Part shown: positions 1-4,688 of the stretch, piece by piece
Layout: every line of letters begins with the position of its first letter
Position numbering within the stretch: the first letter of the stretch is position 1
Origin: Prosthecobacter debontii
GTDB taxonomy: Bacteria > Verrucomicrobiota > Verrucomicrobiia > Verrucomicrobiales > Akkermansiaceae
Assembly (NCBI GenBank): GCA_945885485.1
Contig: CAMCYT010000135.1
Span: forward strand, 1-6,768
Direction of reading: 5' to 3'
DNA length: 6,768 nt
Position numbers and translations under genes: made by a program
Notes under the pieces: generated by a model
The model's database searches: none
The model's input: the letters and a program-made list of their open reading frames with translations, nothing else
Told to the model about the DNA's origin: nothing

Positions 1-39
1 GAGGCGGCAGAACTTGCGGATGCGTGTCGTGGGGCTTGA
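1..39 (+). CDS. possible 3' end of an upstream gene (C-terminal 12 residues)
   Basis: Reading from base 1, frame 1 gives EAAELADACRGA followed by TGA at 37-39. The Ala/Glu-rich stretch would suit the C-terminal helix of a bacterial protein on the same strand as the rml genes. Only 12 codons are visible, so no family can be named. The other two forward frames are also open here (frame 2 stops at 44-46; frame 3 runs on into rmlA), so this frame is a guess. If it is real, it lies 66 bp upstream of rmlA and could be the previous member of the same operon. Confidence 0.25.
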   Translation, partial: EAAELADACRGA

Positions 40-99
40 TTACTAAAGGGCTTGATTCATTTGAAACTGAAGACATTTTGAGGCGCGCTTTTCAAGCCC
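32..99. repeat. three copies of GGGCTTGA in the rmlA leader
   Basis: GGGCTTGATT occurs as a direct repeat at 32-41 and 48-57, 16 bp apart. The 8-mer TCAAGCCC, its reverse complement, lies at 92-99, just before the rmlA start at 106. The second and third copies can form an 8-bp stem around a 36-nt loop in the mRNA, ending 6 nt before the ATG. This could be an operator or a leader hairpin that affects translation, but nothing else supports a regulatory role. No convincing sigma70 promoter or Shine-Dalgarno sequence was found in this leader. Confidence 0.45.
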
Positions 100-105
100 A
101 ATATA

Positions 106-990
106 ATGAAGGGAATCATCTTAGCAGGCGGGGCGGGATCACGGCTTTATCCGTTAACCCTCGTAACTAGTAAACAACTCCAGTCGGTTTACGACAAACC
201 GATGGTCTACTATCCATTGACCACCTTGATCGAGGCGGGCATCAAGGAATTGTGCCTCATTTCCACGCCGCACGATCTGCCTCGCTACAAACAATTGCTC
301 GGCGACGGTTCACGCCTCGGGTTAACGATCAATTATCGTGAACAGGCTAAACCAGCGGGCATTGCCCAGGCTTTTTTAATCGCGGAATCTTTTATCGGCT
401 CTGACAGTGTCGCGTTGATATTGGGCGATAACATATTTTATGGCGGCGACGCGTTCGGGGAGGCGTTCACTGAATTCAAGAGTGGCGCGACGATTTTTGG
501 CTATCACGTCCAAGATCCAGAGCGCTACGGTGTCGTCGAGTTTGATGTGAATGGCCAAGCAATATCCATCGAAGAAAAACCAAAGCAACCGAAGAGTCAT
601 TACGTTGTGCCCGGATTATACATTTATGACAACGAGGTGTTAAACATCGTAAAAAACCAAAAACCTTCCGCGCGCGGAGAACTGGAAATCACCGACGTAA
701 ATATTACCTATCTCAAGCGCGGCACATTGCGCGTGTCGCGCTTGACCCGCGGCTTTGCATGGTTGGATGCAGGAACAAGCAGCAGTCTACACTTAGCCAG
801 CGCCTACGTGCAAACCATCGAAAAGCGAGCCGGCATCAAAATCGGCTGTCCAGAAGAAGCCGCGTTTCGCGCCGGGTTTTTGAATCTCGAACAATTCACG
901 GAGCTTACTGCCCTAATGCCCAACTGTGAATACCGCGAATACCTTAGCTTAATCATCGCTGAGGCCAACCGACTAAATAACGAAAAATGA
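106..990 (+). CDS. rmlA: glucose-1-phosphate thymidylyltransferase (RmlA)
   Basis: This cytosolic enzyme joins dTTP and glucose-1-phosphate to give dTDP-glucose and pyrophosphate, the first step of dTDP-L-rhamnose synthesis. The 294 residues match the usual 290-295 of short-form RmlA. The nucleotide-binding signature LAGGAGSRLYPLT is at residues 6-18. SKQL (22-25), LGDNIFYGG with the metal-binding Asp108 (106-114), the EEKPKQPKS sugar-phosphate loop (156-164), GELEITDVN (191-199) and RGFAWLDAGT (215-224) are all in family order. The ATG at 106 starts directly at MKGIILAGG, as expected for the family. There is no Shine-Dalgarno sequence: the 12 bases before the ATG are CAAGCCCAATAT-like. The stop overlaps the next start as ATGA (987-990), so the two genes are translationally coupled. 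One oddity is Ser27 where most homologues have Pro in the SKQLxPVYDKP segment. UDP or other sugar specificity cannot be excluded by eye, but the family call is firm. Confidence 0.96.
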   Translation: MKGIILAGGAGSRLYPLTLVTSKQLQSVYDKPMVYYPLTTLIEAGIKELCLISTPHDLPRYKQLLGDGSRLGLTINYREQAKPAGIAQAFLIAESFIGSDSVALILGDNIFYGGDAFGEAFTEFKSGATIFGYHVQDPERYGVVEFDVNGQAISIEEKPKQPKSHYVVPGLYIYDNEVLNIVKNQKPSARGELEITDVNITYLKRGTLRVSRLTRGFAWLDAGTSSSLHLASAYVQTIEKRAGIKIGCPEEAAFRAGFLNLEQFTELTALMPNCEYREYLSLIIAEANRLNNEK

Positions 991-1940
991 TTCTACTTCT
1001 TGGCGGCAATGGTTACATCGGACAAGCATTTGTAGCAGAACTTGAACGACGGAAACATCCGTTTATCTCACTCTCGCGGAGAGAGTTGGATTATAATCGG
1101 TTTGATTTGTTGCTCGATTACCTCAAATCGAAGCGACTGAATTTTGTCGTTAACGCAGCGGGTTACACGGGTAAACCAAACGTGGATGCATGTGAGGCGG
1201 CCAAAGCCGACACGCTAATAGGAAATACGCTTCTGCCGCAAACCCTAGCCCTAGCTTGCGCCGCAGCGGGCATTCCATGGGGACATGTCTCCTCCGGTTG
1301 CATTTATTCTGGGGCGAAAATCAAAACTGAAAATCAGGTCATTACTGAAAAAGACATAAACAAGCCTGAGGTGCGCAAAATGATCTCCACGGCCCCGGAA
1401 AATATTTTAGGCTTCACCGAAACGGATGCGCCGAATTTCTCCTTTCGCGACGAACCTTGCAGCTTTTACAGCGGCACCAAAGCACTGGGTGAAGAAGCGA
1501 TGGCGGGCATCGGTCAAAACTACATCTGGCGCTTGCGAATTCCGTTCGATGAAGTGGATAACATGCGTAATTATCTCAGTAAGTTGCAGCGCTATGCCAA
1601 GGTGTGTGACAATGTGAATTCGATTTCGCATCGAGGTGATTACGCCGCAGCCTGTCTGGATTTATGGGAAAAGCGTGCCCCTTTCGGAATATACAATGTG
1701 ACCAATCCTGACTTCATCACCGCACGAGAAGTGATTGAGCTTATGCAGAAAATTCTCAAACTGAACCGCACCTTCGAGTTCTGGGCTAATAACGAGGAAT
1801 TTTACAATTCTGCGGCCAAGACCCCGCGCTCCAATTGCGTCTTGGACGTGACAAAATTACTGGCGACGGGCGTGAAAATTCGCCCCGTGCGGGAAGCGCT
1901 AGAACACTCCTTGCGCAATTGGAAACCCGAAACAATTTAA
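987..1940 (+). CDS. NRS/ER-like dTDP-4-keto-6-deoxyglucose 3,5-epimerase/4-reductase (in rmlD position)
   Basis: This is a 317-residue extended short-chain dehydrogenase. GGNGYIG (6-12) is the Rossmann NAD(P)-binding motif, NAAGYTGKPNVDACE (56-70) follows, and YSGTK (161-165) holds the catalytic Tyr161/Lys165 pair. An automatic annotation would call it RmlD. Several blocks instead match plant UER1 (NRS/ER) recalled from memory: NAAGxTGxPNVDxCE, GCIY/GCIF at 104-107 where RmlD has an Asp-Tyr-Val-Phe segment, DAPNF (147-151), RNYLSKLQRY (194-203) against RNFITKIARY, YNVTNP (236-241) against YNFTNP, and PRSNCVLDVTKL (280-291) against PRSNNELDATKL. Cys105 and Lys199 line up with plant Cys115 and Lys183, which are recalled as needed for 3,5-epimerisation. 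The inferred role is conversion of dTDP-4-keto-6-deoxyglucose to dTDP-L-rhamnose in one protein with NAD(P)H. About 27 extra residues sit between Cys105 and Tyr161 relative to the plant enzyme. The gene starts inside the rmlA stop (ATGA) and ends 9 bp before rmlB. A plain reductase of an unusual RmlD clade remains possible. Confidence 0.82.
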   Translation: MILLLGGNGYIGQAFVAELERRKHPFISLSRRELDYNRFDLLLDYLKSKRLNFVVNAAGYTGKPNVDACEAAKADTLIGNTLLPQTLALACAAAGIPWGHVSSGCIYSGAKIKTENQVITEKDINKPEVRKMISTAPENILGFTETDAPNFSFRDEPCSFYSGTKALGEEAMAGIGQNYIWRLRIPFDEVDNMRNYLSKLQRYAKVCDNVNSISHRGDYAAACLDLWEKRAPFGIYNVTNPDFITAREVIELMQKILKLNRTFEFWANNEEFYNSAAKTPRSNCVLDVTKLLATGVKIRPVREALEHSLRNWKPETI

Positions 1941-1949
1941 TCTAACCAC

Positions 1950-2936
1950 ATGAACTTGCTTATTACCGGCGGTGCTGGATTTATCGGCTCAAATCTGATC
2001 CGGCACATCATTGCTAAGCCTGAGATCCATAAACTCATCAATCTGGATTGCCTCACCTACGCCGGGCATCTGGCCAATCTAGAAACCGTTTCAGCCCATC
2101 CGAAATACGTTTTCGAGAAAGTAGATATTCGAGACAAAGCAGGAGTGATACGAGTCGTCGAACAGCATGAGGTTACACATGTCATGCATCTGGCGGCCGA
2201 ATCGCATGTAGACCGCTCCATAACAGGACCGGACGATTTCATCAGCACGAATATCATTGGTACATTTAATTTACTCGAAGCCTGCCGCGGCTTTTGGAAC
2301 GGAAAGTTTGATGACAAAAGGTTTCATCATATTTCAACAGATGAGGTTTACGGTTCGCTCGGCGCTACAGGTTATTTCACCGAGACCACACCATATGCAC
2401 CGAACTCTCCCTATTCAGCCAGCAAAGCCTCAAGCGACATGATCGTGCGTGCATACCATCATACACATGGCCTGAATACAGTGATTACCAACTGCTCGAA
2501 TAACTATGGGCCGTTCCAATTTCCCGAGAAACTTATTCCGATGGTGATTCAAAACTGTCTATCGCGAAAAAGCATACCAGTTTATGGCGATGGCATGCAT
2601 GTGCGCGACTGGTTATACGTTCGCGACCATACCGAGGCCTTGTGGCAAGTGTTGAATCGGGGCAAAACAGCCGAAACCTATAACGTCGGCGGGAATAATG
2701 AATGGGCGAACATCGATACTGTGAAATTGATTTGCGAATTAATTGATGAAATGGCGCCGCAACTCGGCGGTAACACACAAAAGCTAATCACCCACGTTAA
2801 AGATCGTGCTGGGCACGACCGTCGCTATGCAATTGACGCCAGCAAGTTGCAACAGGATCTCGGTTGGGTGCCTACTTACACTTTTGAAAACGGCATACGC
2901 GAAACCGTTCGTTGGTATCTTAACCAGCAAGCCTAG
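1950..2936 (+). CDS. rmlB: dTDP-glucose 4,6-dehydratase (RmlB)
   Basis: This NAD+-dependent cytosolic enzyme turns dTDP-glucose into dTDP-4-keto-6-deoxyglucose, the substrate of the preceding gene's product. At 328 residues it is of normal family length, slightly on the short side. TGGAGFIG (6-13) binds NAD. LAAESHVDRSI (81-91) is a classic RmlB block. HISTDEVYGSLG (127-138) carries the dehydratase Thr130-Asp131-Glu132 trio. YSASKASSD (155-163) carries Tyr155/Lys159. NCSNNYGPFQFPEKLIP (181-197) and YGDGMHVRDWLYVRDH (212-227) contact the nucleotide-sugar. ATG 1950 places the start right at the Rossmann strand and gives a 9-bp gap from the upstream stop. No Shine-Dalgarno sequence is seen (CTAACCAC precedes the ATG), so translation probably depends on coupling or an A/U-rich leader. 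It is the last gene of the operon, with a hairpin terminator 15 bp downstream. No recognisable rmlC follows. Confidence 0.97.
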   Translation: MNLLITGGAGFIGSNLIRHIIAKPEIHKLINLDCLTYAGHLANLETVSAHPKYVFEKVDIRDKAGVIRVVEQHEVTHVMHLAAESHVDRSITGPDDFISTNIIGTFNLLEACRGFWNGKFDDKRFHHISTDEVYGSLGATGYFTETTPYAPNSPYSASKASSDMIVRAYHHTHGLNTVITNCSNNYGPFQFPEKLIPMVIQNCLSRKSIPVYGDGMHVRDWLYVRDHTEALWQVLNRGKTAETYNVGGNNEWANIDTVKLICELIDEMAPQLGGNTQKLITHVKDRAGHDRRYAIDASKLQQDLGWVPTYTFENGIRETVRWYLNQQA

Positions 2937-2951
2937 GTGCAAACTCTAATG

Positions 2952-2988
2952 AAAAAAAGCGTTCACCGTGATGATGAACGCTTTCTTT
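2952..2988. terminator. hairpin terminator, probably bidirectional (copy 1)
   Basis: AAAGCGTTCA (2956-2965) and TGAACGCTTT (2975-2984) form a perfect 10-bp stem around a 9-nt loop. Read on the minus strand, the stem is followed by a run of seven T (A7 at 2952-2958, partly inside the stem), a strong intrinsic-terminator layout for tRNA-side transcripts. Read on the plus strand, it ends in TTTCTTT (2982-2988) only 15 bp after the rmlB stop codon, so it can also stop the rml operon. It is duplicated with small changes at 3120-3151. Confidence 0.7.
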
Positions 2989-2995
2989 AAAATAA

Positions 2996-3014
2996 TGGTG
3001 GGCAGGGCTGGATT
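2996..3014 (-). pseudogene. displaced 3' end of tRNA-Tyr (19 nt incl. CCA)
   Basis: The 19 bases from the encoded CCA through the acceptor strand and 3' T-stem strand, plus three T-loop bases, are identical to 3163-3181 of the complete tRNA-Tyr. Beyond 3014 the match stops: GGCGATTGC follows instead of CGAACCAGC. No anticodon or D-arm is present, so this is not a functional gene. A tRNA 3'-end fragment of this size is the usual footprint (attL/attR) left by tyrosine-recombinase elements that integrate at tRNA genes, although no integrase gene is in the window. Confidence 0.8.
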
Positions 3015-3114
3015 GGCGATTGCTTCGCAATCCCCCGACTTCGCTTCGCTACGGCTCAACCCTTCTGCCTCACCGCGATTGCGGATTCGGCAGTGGTTCG
3101 AACCCAGCCCTGCC
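3001..3114. mobile_element. 114-bp palindromic insert with tRNA-derived inverted ends
   Basis: The ends are inverted repeats: GGCAGGGCTGGATT at 3001-3014 and AACCCAGCCCTGCC at 3101-3114, 13 of 14 positions complementary. Both are copies of the tRNA-Tyr acceptor/T-stem strand. The right end continues inward to 3094 and matches the complete tRNA T-arm (3168-3188) in inverted orientation at 20 of 21 positions. Inside are a hairpin GATTGC-TTC-GCAATC (3018-3032) and a nested hairpin at 3065-3093 (CTGCC/GGCAG outer, CCGC/GCGG inner), with CGCTTCGCT-type sequence between them. There is no coding potential worth reporting. It could be a MITE- or REP-like element or a decayed remnant. Mobility is an inference; the inverted ends and internal hairpins are visible. 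Confidence 0.5.
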
Positions 3115-3119
3115 AGAAC

Positions 3120-3151
3120 AAAAAAGCGCTCATCGTGGTGATGAACGCTTT
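3120..3151 (-). terminator. tRNA-Tyr terminator (copy 2)
   Basis: On the minus strand, AAAGCGTTCA and TGAGCGCTTT form a 10-bp stem that includes one U-G wobble, followed by a run of six T (A6 at 3120-3125), starting 11 bases after the encoded CCA of tRNA-Tyr. In plus orientation the same position would be a C-A mismatch, so the sequence change relative to copy 1 keeps the fold only for minus-strand transcripts. That suits its role as the working terminator of tRNA-Tyr. Confidence 0.75.
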
Positions 3152-3162
3152 CTTTAAAATGA

Positions 3163-3248
3163 TGGTGGGCAGGGCTGGATTCGAACCAGCGTACACTTGC
3201 GTGAGCAGATTTACAGTCTGCCGCCTTTAACCACTCGACCACCTACCC
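3163..3248 (-). tRNA. tRNA-Tyr (GUA anticodon), CCA encoded
   Basis: The 86-nt class II tRNA reads on the minus strand from GGGTAGG at 3248. The acceptor stem is GGGTAGG/CCTGCCC with one G-U pair, followed by discriminator A and an encoded CCA (3165-3163). The D-arm GTCGAGTGGTTAAAGGC is typical of class II tRNAs. The anticodon stem is GCAGA/TCTGC around loop CTGTAAA, with anticodon GTA at 3214-3212. A long variable arm (CAC-GCAA-GTG) follows, then the T-arm GCTGG-TTCGAAT-CCAGC (3190-3174). All arms pair, so the gene should be functional. It lies 80 bp downstream of the TPR gene on the same strand and may be co-transcribed with it or have its own promoter; none was clear. Its 3' end is repeated downstream. 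Confidence 0.97.
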
Positions 3249-3328
3249 ATAGGCGCTTTCGCGGGGCGGGATGTTTGTTTTCGATACGGGGTGCTGACAA
3301 GCAAAAAGAGGGGAAAAATCTGAATTTA
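3249..3328. other. 80-bp spacer between TPR gene and tRNA-Tyr
   Basis: On the minus strand this runs from the TPR stop codon to the tRNA 5' end. It begins with T/C-rich sequence (TTTTTCCCCTCTTTTTG), which has no preceding stem and is therefore not a standard terminator. A TTGTCA hexamer could be a -35 box for the tRNA, but the sequence about 17 bases on (CAAACA) is a poor -10, so no promoter is called. No gene is seen. Confidence 0.5.
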
Positions 3329-4660
3329 TTATTTCTCCAGTGCTTCAGCCCGAGAAATCAACGCCTTTGCGGCATCCGCATTGCGTCCTTCGGCGTTCCA
3401 TATCCCCGCCAAGGCTCGCAGTGCCGTGGCGGTTTCCTTGGTAGCCGTCTTAGGAAAGGTCTTGATTGCATTCCGCAATCTTTCCTCGGCCGCCTTGTTC
3501 TGGCCTTGAACCACTAGCTCTTGGGAAAATTCTAATAAGAAATTCGGGTCCATTTGCGATGGATTGCTCATCATGTTTTCCGCTTCACGAAATAACCGAA
3601 GCGCCTTGTCTTTCGATTCTGGATCGCGCACCGCAGCAACCGCCAACTGGGTCATCAAACGAGCGTTCTCAGGATGATTAAAAACCGCCCGTTCTAACAA
3701 CAAACGTGCATCACGATTTTTTCCCGCAGCAATCAACTCGGTCGCAAGCTGCTCAAACTCCTCAGGCGTCCCACCACGAATTTTCAGCAACTCCGCCGAA
3801 TGGAACAGCGCTTCGTCGAGCTGTTCTTTCTTCCGGTAAAACTTCGCCAGCGACTCATGCGCCAGAACTTTCCGAGAATGGATCGCCAACACATCTTTCA
3901 ATGCTTTCACCCCAGCTTCATCCTCTTCCGATGCAAAATGCAAAATCCCTTTGCGTATCCTCATATCCAATGAGGACGGAGCAGCTGTCGTATGCAGATC
4001 CAACATACGAATCGCCTCTTTCATATTGCCTGCCTCACGGAAATAATCACTCGCCGATCTGGCGATGCCCGCCCATTCCGGATGATTCTCCATCGCTTTT
4101 TGATACCGCTCCGTTATCCGCTTCTTCGCTTCTTCATCTTTTCCATCGTAAAGACTTTTCGTGGTCGCGATGTAATAATTCACCGCCTCCTGAGAATTCA
4201 TATCAAGCGTTTCCAACAACTCCCGAGCTTTAGTATCATCTCCCTTGTCGCGTGCAAAACGAATCAACCGCTCAATCGGCAAAACCTTTCCGGGCATAGC
4301 TTCGAGTACTTTGAGATACGCTTCCTCGCGCTTGCGATCCGCTAACCCATCACCCCTACCTATCGTTTCAAGAAAATCACCGTATTCGATCCTCACTCCG
4401 ATTTCATCAGGCCGAGCCGTGATGACTTTTTCAAAAATTCCCAGCGCTGCCAACTTATCGCCAGATTTCATCTTGATCTCCACCATTCGCCTAACAAGCG
4501 GCATCGCCATTGGATCCGCGGCGTAAGCCGATTCAAAAAGCTCGGTTGCACGTTTATCGTTGCCATGTTGCTCCTCCAGAATTCCGTATGAAAAATCCAA
4601 CAAACTTCCGGCGTTTAATAAGCCGCACGAAGCTGAAATCATTCCCACAATTAAGCGCAT
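3329..4660 (-). CDS. tetratricopeptide-repeat protein
   Basis: This 443-residue protein is built almost entirely of TPR-like helix pairs. Recognisable units include residues 24-50 (YGILEEQHGNDKRATELFES with AADP), 55-85, 205-230 (YFREAGNMKEAIRMLDLHTT), 234-263, 268-297, 301-330 (FEQLATELIAAGKNRDARLL with FNHPE), 374-403 and 415-441. Such proteins are scaffolds for protein-protein contacts and no enzymatic motif is seen. The start is fixed: an in-frame TAG lies four codons upstream of ATG 4660, with no GTG or TTG start between. The N-terminus MRLIVGMISASCGLL is short and hydrophobic with Cys12. It could be a weak lipoprotein signal, but the lipobox (S-A-S-C) is poor, so location is uncertain. 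GGA sits directly against the ATG, too close for a normal ribosome site. The gene is divergent from the lyase across 28 bp and runs toward tRNA-Tyr. Function unknown. Confidence 0.88.
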   Translation of the reverse strand: MRLIVGMISASCGLLNAGSLLDFSYGILEEQHGNDKRATELFESAYAADPMAMPLVRRMVEIKMKSGDKLAALGIFEKVITARPDEIGVRIEYGDFLETIGRGDGLADRKREEAYLKVLEAMPGKVLPIERLIRFARDKGDDTKARELLETLDMNSQEAVNYYIATTKSLYDGKDEEAKKRITERYQKAMENHPEWAGIARSASDYFREAGNMKEAIRMLDLHTTAAPSSLDMRIRKGILHFASEEDEAGVKALKDVLAIHSRKVLAHESLAKFYRKKEQLDEALFHSAELLKIRGGTPEEFEQLATELIAAGKNRDARLLLERAVFNHPENARLMTQLAVAAVRDPESKDKALRLFREAENMMSNPSQMDPNFLLEFSQELVVQGQNKAAEERLRNAIKTFPKTATKETATALRALAGIWNAEGRNADAAKALISRAEALEK

Positions 4661-4688
4661 TCCTATTCTCTACCCGCAAATTTCCACC
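4661..4688. promoter_or_regulatory. 28-bp divergent intergenic region
   Basis: Only 28 bp separate the ATG of the TPR gene (minus) from the ATG of the lyase gene (plus). This is too short for two independent promoters with leaders, so the promoters must overlap each other or lie inside the opposite coding regions. No clear -35/-10 pair or Shine-Dalgarno sequence is visible in either direction (CAAATTTCCACC precedes the lyase start). An open frame continues upstream of the lyase ATG to 4560, but that stretch is antisense to the TPR gene and precedes the signal peptide, so ATG 4689 is preferred. Confidence 0.4.

Larger units (their letters stand above)
2953..3181. repeat. 62-bp direct repeat with 167-bp period (tRNA-Tyr 3' end plus terminator)
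   Basis: Positions 2953-3014 and 3120-3181 are the same 62-bp unit with four substitutions (58/62 identical by eye). On the minus strand each unit reads: partial T-loop, 3' T-stem strand, 3' acceptor strand and CCA of tRNA-Tyr, then a spacer, then the terminator hairpin. The right copy is part of the complete tRNA gene and the left copy is detached. The 105 bp between the units (3015-3119) are unrelated to the rest of a tRNA. This pattern is expected from insertion of a short element at a tRNA 3' end, or from tandem duplication followed by replacement of the second tRNA body. Confidence 0.9.

Noticed and set aside
78..107. Sigma70-like promoter TTGAGG-18-TATAAT just before rmlA
   Set aside because: The TATAAT (102-107) overlaps the rmlA ATG, so transcription would begin downstream of the conserved start codon. 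It is probably a chance match.
376..600. Minus-strand 74-codon open frame inside rmlA
   Set aside because: It is antisense to well-conserved RmlA motifs and has no protein-like features. It is a shadow frame.
1407..1631. Open frames on both strands inside the NRS/ER-like gene
   Set aside because: They overlap conserved SDR motifs of the main frame and resemble no family.
2533..2778. Minus-strand open frame inside rmlB
   Set aside because: Shadow of the rmlB coding sequence.
2953..3181. CRISPR-like repeat-spacer unit
   Set aside because: There are only two 62-bp copies, they include a tRNA 3' end and a terminator, and no cas genes are present.
2946..3242. 98-codon minus-strand open frame over the tRNA-Tyr locus
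   Set aside because: It reads through tRNA, terminators and palindromic repeats. The peptide (WFESSPAH-type) is the typical false translation of tRNA T-arms.
3197..3681. Plus-strand open frames near the end of the TPR gene
   Set aside because: They are antisense to the TPR coding sequence or to tRNA-Tyr, with no domain features.
3706..4526. Plus-strand open frames of up to 175 codons opposite the TPR gene
   Set aside because: Low-complexity His/Pro/Ser-rich translations opposite a clear TPR frame. Shadows.
4560..4688. N-terminal 43-residue extension of the lyase from an upstream ATG
   Set aside because: It would bury the signal peptide and overlap the 5' end of the divergent TPR gene; ATG 4689 starts exactly at the signal peptide.
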